Assembly (NCBI GenBank): GCA_011052055.1
Contig: DRJW01000133.1
Location: 1-12,888, forward strand
DNA: 12,888 nt
Source: Nitrospirota bacterium
GTDB lineage: Bacteria > Nitrospinota_A > UBA7883
Reading direction: 5' to 3'
Made by a program: the position numbers and the translations under genes. Position 1 is the first letter of the stretch. Every line of letters begins with the position of its first letter. The notes below the pieces were generated by a model. That model worked only from the letters and a program-made list of their open reading frames with translations. It was not told the origin of the DNA and searched no databases. Of this stretch, positions 7,515 through 12,888 are shown piece after piece.

Positions 7515-7826
7515 TTTTTAGACCCGCCTGCAAAATCCATCTCCCCCTCAGGGTTGTCACAGCCACCTTTCACCTTCGCTCAAGCGACCGTACCCTGAAC
7601 ATTATGTTGAAAATTGAAAAGTGTAATGTTTTTGGGTTTATATTTCAACGTGTAAAGAAGATATTCTTTGAGCTTGAAAAGCGATAAACGCATTAATTTT
7701 GAACAGGGCCAATTCCGCAAAGCCCTCAAGCCGACTTTCAACACAAAAAATAACCTCAAGCATTTGTAAATTCAAGCATATACATGGCGCCACCAGTGTG
7801 CGCGGCCAAAAGGACGCCTGTGCAAA
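7515..7826 (-). promoter_or_regulatory. 312-base gene-free region upstream of the atp operon with repeated YTCAAGC motif
   Basis: This AT-richer stretch between the trkH stop and atpF' holds no convincing gene. Besides the promoter it has five copies of the hexamer TCAAGC, each preceded by C or T. Those on the plus strand are at 7580-7585, 7726-7731, 7756-7761 and 7772-7777. The one on the minus strand is at 7677-7672. The copy at 7580 lies inside a 12-base near-palindrome TCGCTCAAGCGA (7576-7587) in the predicted leader. A protein-binding or RNA-structural role is inferred only. No clear factor-independent terminator for trkH was found; a GGGC/GCCC pair near 7707-7725 has a long loop and no T-run. 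Confidence 0.4.
7620..7648 (-). promoter_or_regulatory. Predicted sigma70-type promoter of the atp operon
   Basis: On the minus strand the -35 box TTGAAA (7648-7643, five of six consensus) and the -10 box TACACT (7625-7620, four of six) are exactly 17 bases apart. Transcription would start near 7613, giving a leader of about 100 bases before the atpF' ATG at 7514. It is the best promoter-like pair in the gap and is correctly placed for the operon. Confidence 0.55.
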
Positions 7827-9239
7827 CTAACCAACCATTATATTTTCTTCAGCATGTTGATACCTGACTTCCTTTTTTTGCGCGGCGATAACCATAGCGA
7901 TTGTGATAGGGCCCAGCCTGCCTATGAGCATTACAACTATGATCACCAGCTTTCCATAAAAACTGAGGTCGGGTGTCAGTCCCATCGAAAGGCCGACGGT
8001 TCCAAGAGCTGAGATCGCCTCGAACAAAATTGGCATAAACTCCACCCGGGTGATTGAAGGCGCGGAAACAGGATGAGATTCTGTTATCAGCAGAAGAAAC
8101 ACCGCGATCGTCAATACAAGGATCGCCATGAAAACGATTGAGATGGCGCGTGACATAACTTTTTCCGGAACCGACCGGTTCAAAATCTGAACTGTCTGGC
8201 TTCCTTTTGCGCGTGAAACAGCCATGCCGATAAGAAGGGCGAATGTTGTGACTTTAATGCCACCTGCCGTCGAGACCGGCGCGCCTCCCACAAACATCAG
8301 TAGCATAAGTATATATAAAGACGCGTTGCTAAACTCAGACATGTCTATGCTCGCAAACCCTGCCGTCCTCGCCGATGCGGTGTGGAACAGGGCGCCGGTA
8401 ATCTGTTCGGCCAATGGCTTGCCTGCAATGGCGCCGTGCAACTCTAAAACGAATATAAGCATAGAGCCTGCGACGATTGAAATGAAGGTGTAGATGAGGA
8501 TTATTTTAAGTTGAAACGTCCATGGCGATTTTACTTTCCTTCTTTTATCGCCATAAGATGCGCTGAATTTGGCGTAAACTTCGGCGATGGACAAAAACCC
8601 TATACCTCCGGCCACCAGTAAAACAAACATAACGGCGCTTGACGGTATATCCTTTTCCAAACCGGTCAAACCTTTGGAAAAAGAGGAGATTCCCGCGTTG
8701 CAAAAAGCCGAGATGGAATGAAACAACCCGTGAAACGCGGCTTTTTCATATCCCATTTCCGGCGCCCAAAGTAGCATGAAAATCGCCGCGCCCACTATTT
8801 CGAAAACCAGCATGACGAAGATTACGGCTTTTATCAGTTTTTTAATATCAACCCGGTTTGAGGCCGTAAATACATCATGAATTACACTCGATTGAGCAAT
8901 GGAGATAGATTTCCCCAGCATCATGGCAAACGCCGCAGAAACGGTTATTATCCCTATGGCCCCAAGCTCCATAAGGGCCATAATCACGATTTGTCCAAAC
9001 AGGGTAAACGAATCAGCGACGTTAATGGTGAGCAGGCCTGTAAGACATGTGGCCGAAGTAGCTGTAAAAAGCGCATTGATAAATGTCACATTCTCTTTTT
9101 GAGCCATTGGAGTCATCAGCAGGATTGTTCCGGCGAAAATAATGCCGGTGAACATCAGTATGGTTAAAAATGTCATATCCAGCCGTTGGCTGAACGCCTG
9201 GACTTTTAATTTTAAATTAACGTAATTGTATTTGCTCAT
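7827..9239 (-). CDS. TrkH/KtrB-family potassium uptake channel subunit
   Basis: Pore-forming membrane subunit of a Trk/Ktr-type potassium transporter. It has 470 residues, close to the KtrB/TrkH size. All four pseudo-repeat selectivity filters are visible: TSATCLTGL at 61-69, SAFCNAGI at 177-184, ASARTAGF at 288-295 and SALGTVGLS at 410-418, each with its glycine. The intramembrane gating loop after the third filter reads GGAPVSTAGGIK (318-329), against the common GGSPGSTAGGIK. The last-helix arginine motif GRLGPIT is at 440-446, with R441 matching the arginine that guards the pore in this family. The ATG is at 9239; the ribosome site is weak (GGAA very close). These proteins need a cytoplasmic RCK partner (TrkA/KtrA), but no such gene is adjacent in this window. 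TrkH versus KtrB cannot be settled by sight. Confidence 0.95.
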   Translation of the reverse strand: MSKYNYVNLKLKVQAFSQRLDMTFLTILMFTGIIFAGTILLMTPMAQKENVTFINALFTATSATCLTGLLTINVADSFTLFGQIVIMALMELGAIGIITVSAAFAMMLGKSISIAQSSVIHDVFTASNRVDIKKLIKAVIFVMLVFEIVGAAIFMLLWAPEMGYEKAAFHGLFHSISAFCNAGISSFSKGLTGLEKDIPSSAVMFVLLVAGGIGFLSIAEVYAKFSASYGDKRRKVKSPWTFQLKIILIYTFISIVAGSMLIFVLELHGAIAGKPLAEQITGALFHTASARTAGFASIDMSEFSNASLYILMLLMFVGGAPVSTAGGIKVTTFALLIGMAVSRAKGSQTVQILNRSVPEKVMSRAISIVFMAILVLTIAVFLLLITESHPVSAPSITRVEFMPILFEAISALGTVGLSMGLTPDLSFYGKLVIIVVMLIGRLGPITIAMVIAAQKKEVRYQHAEENIMVG

Positions 9240-9305
9240 TTCCAGTTTATTTCCGGGAAAAACAGCGCCGAAAGAGAAAAAGCGTTTCCCCTCATGGTTA
9301 AGCGT

Positions 9306-9317
9306 CTTTTATAAAAG
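9306..9317. repeat. 12-bp perfect palindrome upstream of trkH
   Basis: CTTTTATAAAAG is self-complementary over all twelve bases and lies between the small exported-protein gene and the trkH-type gene, about 70 bases before the trkH ATG. Its centre includes TATAAA, which could serve as a -10 box for trkH, but no good -35 sits 16-18 bases upstream (only TTCCTG). It could equally be a chance AT-rich palindrome. Confidence 0.3.
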
Positions 9318-9329
9318 TGACCCGGCGAT

Positions 9330-9632
9330 TCAGGAAAGAAGTTTCACGCAAGACAGGAAACGAAGGGTAAAGCCTGATCTATATTCAGGTTTGTGATTTG
9401 TTAGTTTGATAAAAAAAGCGTGGCTTTGAGCGTTTCTCGATACAAATTTCGACTTTGTAAAATCATCATTTTCGTTATCTGTACCGTACTGATTAACAGC
9501 CAGGTTGAAAGTAGCCGGGATATTATGGGATAGCGATAAATTATCCTGGTTATGATTAAAAGGAGCTCCAATCCAGCACAAAACGCCAACCAGGAAAATT
9601 GTGGCGCTTAAACTGGCGGCTATCTTTCTCAT
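9330..9632 (-). CDS. Hypothetical small exported or membrane-anchored protein
   Basis: I do not recognise this protein. From the ATG at 9632 it is 100 residues. The N-terminus MRKIAASLSATIFLVGVLCW (residues 1-20) looks like a signal peptide or anchor: two early basic residues and then a hydrophobic core. The remainder is polar and rich in Asn, Ser and Thr (NHNQDNLSLSHN, then YGTDNENDDFTKSKF) and ends with a short hydrophobic tail, RFLSCVKLLS. Export to the periplasm is therefore likely if the gene is real. An AGGAG stands only two bases from the ATG, which is too close to be ideal. The frame extends to a TTG at 9689, but that adds a lysine-rich stretch before the signal core. It lies between tRNA-His and the trkH-type gene on the same strand. 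Coding status is moderately uncertain. Confidence 0.42.
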   Translation of the reverse strand: MRKIAASLSATIFLVGVLCWIGAPFNHNQDNLSLSHNIPATFNLAVNQYGTDNENDDFTKSKFVSRNAQSHAFFIKLTNHKPEYRSGFTLRFLSCVKLLS

Positions 9633-9754
9633 TTCTCCTGCCCGGAATTTCTTCTCTTTTTCTTTACGTTTTGAAAGAGGAGGTCTCAACGAAAGTCTAG
9701 TATGTTGCCCCGTGATTGTAACGATTGCGGGCCGACTTTAACAGCTTTAACTTA

Positions 9755-9831
9755 TGGGGTGAACGACGGGATTTGAACCCGCGGCCACCGGAACCACAAT
9801 CCGGCGCTCTACCAACTGAGCTACGCTCACC
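9755..9831 (-). tRNA. tRNA-His (anticodon GTG)
   Basis: Minus strand, 5' end at 9831. The acceptor stem GTGAGCG pairs with CGTTCAC, the D arm contains GCTCAGTTGGTAGAGC, the anticodon stem CCGGA/TCCGG encloses loop TTGTGGT with anticodon GTG, and the T arm is GCGGG-TTCAAAT-CCCGT. The base before the acceptor is G and the discriminator is C, which gives the extra G-1:C73 pair diagnostic of histidine tRNA. The 3' CCA is encoded (bases 9757-9755). It is complete. Confidence 0.97.
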
Positions 9832-9842
9832 ACAGAAATATC

Positions 9843-9872
9843 ATTAAAACATCAACGATTTGATTTAATCAA
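9843..9872 (-). promoter_or_regulatory. Predicted promoter of tRNA-His
   Basis: On the minus strand TTGATT (9872-9867) and TTTAAT (9848-9843, five of six consensus) are 18 bases apart. The expected transcription start is a few bases before the tRNA 5' end at 9831, a normal layout for a tRNA gene. Confidence 0.4.
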
Positions 9873-9940
9873 CCCGAAATTATCGTGAAAAGCAGGTCTG
9901 ACGCGAACCGGACAAGGCCCAAACGCTGGAGGCTGTGGGG

Positions 9941-10031
9941 CCTTATTGCTTGAGGCTCCGCCTTGTTGCCTGAGGCTCCGCCTTATTGCCTGAGGCCCCG
10001 CCTTATTACTTGAGGCCCCGCCTTATCGCCT
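9941..10031. repeat. Tandem 20-bp repeat, four full units plus a partial unit in the BI-1 gene end
   Basis: Four head-to-tail units start at 9941, 9961, 9981 and 10001. The first reads CCTTATTGCTTGAGGCTCCG and the others differ at one to four positions. A fifth, partial unit (CCTTATCGCCTG, 10021-10032) covers the stop codon and last codons of the BI-1 gene. A decayed unit may precede at 9927-9940. Read on the minus strand each unit carries AGGCGG(G/A)GCCT, able to form a short AGGC/GCCT hairpin. Three units supply a further TAA, at offsets of 20, 40 and 80 bases from the gene's stop, so that all three frames are closed. It looks like local duplication from the gene end; a role in mRNA 3' end stability is possible but unproven. 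Confidence 0.85.
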
Positions 10032-10745
10032 GTCACCCATAATCCGAAGGATCATAATGAACAAGTTTATAAAATCGAGATATAACGAAAGCGCGCCACG
10101 AATCGCCTCCTTGGTGTCTTCATCCGTGCCCTCGTTTCCGAGGATATTCATCTCTTTAATTTTCTGTGTGTCATACGCGGTCAGCCCGACAAAAATCAGC
10201 ACTCCGGCGTAGGTGACAAACCATTGCACCGCAGGGCTGGCAAGCCATATGTTTACCACCGAGGCGATGATAATACCGATAAGACCCATGAAAAGAAAAC
10301 CGCCCAGGGAAGTAAGGTCTTTTTTAGTCGTATAACCGTAAAAACTCATCGCCGCGAACGTGCCGGCGGTCACGACGAAAGCGCTGGCGATTGAGGAAGT
10401 TGTGTAAGTAAGGAAAATAGCTGAAAAAGTCACCCCCGTGAGGGCGGCGTAGCCCATGAACACGCTCATGGCGGTCATAACCGACATCTGCATGACCCTG
10501 GAGGCAAGCCAGAAAACAAGGCCCAACTGGGCGATAACAAGGCCTATGACCAGAATCGGACTCGAAAAAATGACGCCCGAAAGAGCAGGATCGGACGAGA
10601 TTATATAAGCAATCAATCCGGTAACCCCAAGCCCGGCGCTCATCCAGTTGTAAACTTTAACCATGAACCGCCGTTGCTCCTCGGCGACGGCGTCCGGACT
10701 TCTGTACCCGGTGAAGGAACCTTGAACGTCGTTTCTGTCAGACAT
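10023..10745 (-). CDS. BI-1/YccA (TMBIM) family integral membrane protein
   Basis: Inner-membrane protein of the Bax inhibitor-1 family (YbhL/YccA/YetJ type). Bacterial members are linked to pH-gated calcium leak (YetJ) or to modulation of the FtsH protease (YccA). It has 240 residues with about seven hydrophobic helices. Family marks include the early RRFMVKVYNWMSAGLGVTG (residues 26-43), SVFMGYAALTGVTFSAIF and the C-terminal FINLFIMILRIMGDRR. The two conserved aspartates of the di-aspartyl sensor are seen as D192 in LTAYDTQKIKEM and D224 in LYLDFINLF. The ATG at 10745 has a clean AGGAG seven bases upstream. The last codons and stop lie inside the first partial unit of a 20-bp tandem repeat. 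It stands alone between two tRNA genes, so context gives no partner. Confidence 0.95.
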   Translation of the reverse strand: MSDRNDVQGSFTGYRSPDAVAEEQRRFMVKVYNWMSAGLGVTGLIAYIISSDPALSGVIFSSPILVIGLVIAQLGLVFWLASRVMQMSVMTAMSVFMGYAALTGVTFSAIFLTYTTSSIASAFVVTAGTFAAMSFYGYTTKKDLTSLGGFLFMGLIGIIIASVVNIWLASPAVQWFVTYAGVLIFVGLTAYDTQKIKEMNILGNEGTDEDTKEAIRGALSLYLDFINLFIMILRIMGDRR

Positions 10746-10786
10746 TGATAATCTCCTGATTTTCTTTAAATGTATCGTGCATAGAT

Positions 10787-10812
10787 ATTATATCCGAAAT
10801 CGTAAAAATCAA
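10787..10812 (-). promoter_or_regulatory. Possible promoter of the BI-1 gene
   Basis: A perfect -10 box TATAAT is at 10792-10787 on the minus strand, about 40 bases before the ATG. The nearest -35-like hexamer, TTGATT (10812-10807), is only 14 bases away, shorter than usual, so the -10 match carries the call. Confidence 0.35.
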
Positions 10813-10829
10813 GTAGTGGAAGGAGAAAA

Positions 10830-10857
10830 CCGATAACGGCGCCAGGGGGGCGCGATC
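10830..10857 (-). terminator. Weak hairpin between tRNA-Arg and the BI-1 gene, possible terminator
   Basis: GCGCC (10839-10843) and GGCGC (10849-10853) form a five-base stem with loop AGGGG, extended after an internal loop by GAT/ATC. In minus-strand transcripts it would be followed at a short distance by GGTTTTC. It could end the tRNA-Arg transcript, but the T-run is short and not directly attached. Confidence 0.28.
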
Positions 10858-10891
10858 AGGGCAATTTCAAGACTGTCGAATTTAATGCAAA

Positions 10892-10968
10892 TGGTACGCC
10901 CGGCAGGATTCGAACCTGCGGCCTTCGGATTAGAAGTCCGATGCTCTATCCAGCTGAGCTACGGGCGC
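10892..10968 (-). tRNA. tRNA-Arg (anticodon TCT)
   Basis: Minus strand, 5' end at 10968. The acceptor stem is GCGCCCG with CGGGCGT, the D arm GCTCAGCTGGATAGAGC, the anticodon stem TCGGA/TCCGA around loop CTTCTAA with anticodon TCT, and the T arm GCAGG-TTCGAAT-CCTGC. The discriminator is A and CCA is encoded (10894-10892). It reads AGA (and by wobble AGG) codons. The first acceptor pair is G1-U72 rather than the usual G-C; otherwise the gene is canonical. Confidence 0.96.
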
Positions 10969-10994
10969 GCATTGACCTGAATCCAACAGTCACA

Positions 10995-11023
10995 ATAGTA
11001 GCAGGTTATTTGAAGATGATGAA
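10995..11023 (-). promoter_or_regulatory. Possible promoter of tRNA-Arg
   Basis: On the minus strand TTCATC (11023-11018) and TACTAT (11000-10995) are 17 bases apart, with the predicted start about 20 bases before the tRNA. The -35 match is poor, so this is only a position-supported guess. Confidence 0.28.
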
Positions 11024-11068
11024 TTCATATCAGCCTGAATAGCTGTAAATTTTTTCCACAGCGTGATA

Positions 11069-11097
11069 TTGTTGCTAGTTAAGAAAATTGTTACGAT
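11069..11097 (+). promoter_or_regulatory. Possible promoter of the acetolactate synthase-like operon
   Basis: In the 210-base divergent gap, TTGTTG (11069-11074) and TACGAT (11092-11097, four of six consensus) are 17 bases apart and point toward the ATG at 11179. The leader would be about 75 bases. The match is modest, and no operator or riboswitch structure was recognised in the gap. Confidence 0.3.
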
Positions 11098-11178
11098 GCG
11101 TTTTCAGAGACATCTGTATCAATTTCAAGGGATAAACCAGGTTTATTACCGGCATGCGCGCAGATGAGGAGCTAAGTT

Positions 11179-12813
11179 ATGAAAACGGCGGAACTGTTTA
11201 TTAAGTGTCTTGAAAACGAAGGAATAGAGGCTATTTTCGGCATCCCCGGCGAAGAGAATCTCGACGTAATGGACGCCCTGCTGGGGAGCCATATCAGATT
11301 CATCACAACCCGCCACGAGCAGGGCGCCGCTTTCATGGCCGATGTCTACGGCAGGTTGACAGGAAAGGCCGGCGTATGCCTTGCCACATTGGGGCCGGGC
11401 GCCACGAACCTGATTACAGGTGTGGCCGACGCCAACATGGACAACGCCCCGGTTGTGGCGATCGCCGGGCAGGCGGCCACGACGCGCCTTCACAAGGAAA
11501 GCCATCAGGTGTTAGACCTGGTAAGCCTGTTCAAGCCAATATCTAAATACAGCGCTCAAATTGGCGAGCCGGAGATCGTGCCGGAGGTTGTGCGCAAAGC
11601 CTTTAAAGTGGCCCAGGCGGAGAAACCAGGTTGCAGTTTCATATCTTTTCCGGAAAACATCGCCGAAATGGAGGTTGAAAACGCTGTTCCCTTAAAAGTC
11701 CAGAGCCCATCCCCGCCTGTTCCGCCCGCCGAAAAGATAGATCAGGCTGTCAAAATAATTTCAGAGGCGAAATATCCGATAGTCATGGCTGGCAACGGGG
11801 TCGTGCGATCAAAGGCTTCGAGCCAGCTTGTAAGCTTCGCCGAAAAGCTCCGGATACCGGTGGCTTCAACGTTCATGGCGAAAGGAGTGATTCCTTATTC
11901 TCACGAGTTAAGCCTCGGCTCGGTGGGCCTGCAGTCGAAAGATTACGTATCCTGCGGTTTCGACCGGGCCGATGTGGTCATCTGCGTCGGTTACGATATC
12001 GTAGAGTACCACCCTTATCTCTGGCATAAAAATCCGAAGTGCAAGATTGTCCATATCAACCCGAATCCGGCGGAGGTGGATCAGCATTACATAGTGGAAG
12101 TCGGAGTGATGGGCGACATCGGCTCTGCCCTCGATAGAATCGCCGGGAAAGCCGATCATTACAAAGGGAGTTTTTCAGGATCGTTGCGCGAGGCGATTGT
12201 CGAGGAGATGGACGCTTCTAAAAACGATACGGGCTTTCCGGTCAAGCCTCAAAAAATCATTTACGATCTGCATGAGGCGCTCAACCCGGACGATATCGTC
12301 ATCTGCGATGTGGGCGCGCATAAAATGTGGATGGCAAGAATGTTCAAGGCCGAGAAACCAAACACCTGCATCATCTCCAACGGGTTCGCCTCAATGGGCA
12401 TAGCCTTGCCTGGCGCCATCGCGGCGAAGCTCGCTCATCCGGAAAAAACCGCCGTAGCGGTCACCGGCGACGCGGGATTTTTGATGAATTGCCAGGAGAT
12501 CGAAACCGCCATGAGGATAGGAACGCCGATCATCATTCTGATCTGGAGCGACTCGGAGTACGGTCTTATCAAATGGAAGCAGATGAATCAGTTCGGACGG
12601 CCAAGCAATATAAGCTTTAATAATCCTGATTTTGTGAAATTCGCGGAGAGTTTCGGGGCCAAAGGTTACCGCATCGAATCGGGCGATCAACTGGCGCCCA
12701 CGATCAAACAGGCGATAAAAGATAACACGGTGGTGATTATCGACTGTCCCGTCGATTACAAAGAGAACCTGAAGCTGACCGCAAAACTGGGCGAGCTGGT
12801 CTGTCCGATATAA
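11179..12813 (+). CDS. Thiamine-diphosphate enzyme, acetolactate synthase (AlsS/IlvB-like) large subunit
   Basis: Predicted to join two pyruvates into 2-acetolactate with release of CO2, using thiamine diphosphate (ThDP) in the cytoplasm. It has 544 residues with the three-domain ThDP fold. The N-terminal pyrimidine domain has FGIPGEENLDVMDAL and the catalytic glutamate E47 in RHEQGAAFMADVYGRL, then ATLGPGATNL. The middle domain has VMAGNGVVR and GVIPYSHELSLGSVGLQSKDYV. The C-terminal domain has SNGFASMGIALPGA and the cofactor motif GDAGFLMN at 430-437. The middle-domain wording (VGLQSKDYV, VGYDIVEY, PAEVDQHY) is close to catabolic AlsS/BudB. No regulatory small subunit gene (ilvN) follows. 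GAGGAG lies seven bases before the ATG. The next gene begins 22 bases after the stop, so the two are an operon. Another 2-oxoacid substrate is possible, because the motif reads GDA rather than GDG. Confidence 0.86.
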   Translation: MKTAELFIKCLENEGIEAIFGIPGEENLDVMDALLGSHIRFITTRHEQGAAFMADVYGRLTGKAGVCLATLGPGATNLITGVADANMDNAPVVAIAGQAATTRLHKESHQVLDLVSLFKPISKYSAQIGEPEIVPEVVRKAFKVAQAEKPGCSFISFPENIAEMEVENAVPLKVQSPSPPVPPAEKIDQAVKIISEAKYPIVMAGNGVVRSKASSQLVSFAEKLRIPVASTFMAKGVIPYSHELSLGSVGLQSKDYVSCGFDRADVVICVGYDIVEYHPYLWHKNPKCKIVHINPNPAEVDQHYIVEVGVMGDIGSALDRIAGKADHYKGSFSGSLREAIVEEMDASKNDTGFPVKPQKIIYDLHEALNPDDIVICDVGAHKMWMARMFKAEKPNTCIISNGFASMGIALPGAIAAKLAHPEKTAVAVTGDAGFLMNCQEIETAMRIGTPIIILIWSDSEYGLIKWKQMNQFGRPSNISFNNPDFVKFAESFGAKGYRIESGDQLAPTIKQAIKDNTVVIIDCPVDYKENLKLTAKLGELVCPI

Positions 12814-12835
12814 TCCAAAAGGAAGGAACAAAACG

Positions 12836-12888
12836 ATGAGCCAGAATTTTCCTTTAATGATCCCCGGCGCGCGCCCGGCCGGAACTCA
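12836..12888 (+). CDS. Start of a downstream gene, possibly an aldehyde dehydrogenase (partial)
   Basis: The ATG at 12836 follows a strong GGAAGGA ribosome site at 12821-12827 with eight bases between, 22 bases after the preceding stop. Seventeen codons are visible (MSQNFPLMIPGARPAGT) before the window ends. The opening, a short polar start, then FPLMIPG and a polar turn, resembles the N-terminus of NAD(P)-dependent aldehyde dehydrogenases, where a similar beta-hairpin comes first. The sample is too short for a firm family call, but the gene itself is well supported by its ribosome site and spacing. Confidence 0.45.
   Translation, partial: MSQNFPLMIPGARPAGT

Noticed and set aside
9633..9689. 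TTG start at 9689 for the small exported protein
   Set aside because: It places a lysine-rich stretch before the signal core and lacks a ribosome site; the ATG at 9632 gives a normal signal peptide.
9941..10020. Tandem units considered as a CRISPR array
   Set aside because: The units are contiguous with no spacers and only 20 bp long, with no cas genes nearby.
11146..11505. Minus-strand 119-codon frame overlapping the start of the acetolactate synthase-like gene
   Set aside because: It is antisense to the conserved N-terminal ThDP domain and has no recognisable domain.

Overview
The window reads as ordinary chromosomal DNA from a Gram-negative bacterium. Base composition is roughly balanced and mixed, and start codons are mostly ATG. 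The ATP synthase layout is the best taxonomic hint. It has paired b' and b subunits, the order b'-b-delta-alpha-gamma-beta-epsilon, and no a or c subunit genes in the same cluster. That split arrangement is familiar from Deltaproteobacteria-like lineages and some neighbouring phyla. I cannot place the organism more precisely from sequence alone, and I see no phage, IS, CRISPR or toxin-type content.

Layout, left to right. A sodium:solute symporter gene (minus strand) runs off the left edge at base 1; its ATG is at 1288. Next come an unrecognised 94-residue protein and a complete F1-plus-b-stalk ATP synthase operon, all on the minus strand. In transcription order the operon is atpF', atpF, atpH, atpA, atpG, atpD, atpC (7514 down to 1683). 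Genes are tightly packed, with overlaps of 1 to 4 bases at several junctions. A 312-base gene-free stretch (7515-7826) precedes it. It holds a good sigma70-type promoter (TTGAAA, 17 bases, TACACT) and five copies of a YTCAAGC heptamer that could be operator sites.

Upstream of that gap, still on the minus strand, are a TrkH/KtrB-type potassium channel subunit, a small putative exported protein, tRNA-His(GTG), a block of four 20-bp tandem repeats that runs into the stop codon of a BI-1/YccA-family membrane protein, that gene itself, and tRNA-Arg(TCT). The only strand switch is at about 10970-11178. Beyond it a plus-strand operon begins with a thiamine-diphosphate enzyme of the acetolactate synthase family (AlsS-like), followed by the first 17 codons of what may be an aldehyde dehydrogenase.

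Functionally the window combines energy coupling (F1 and stator of ATP synthase), ion and solute transport (SSS symporter, TrkH), a BI-1-type membrane protein and a carbon-metabolism operon. No clearly new system stands out. The items most worth a second look are the repeated heptamer upstream of the atp operon, the tandem repeat fused to the end of the BI-1 gene, and the two small unrecognised genes.
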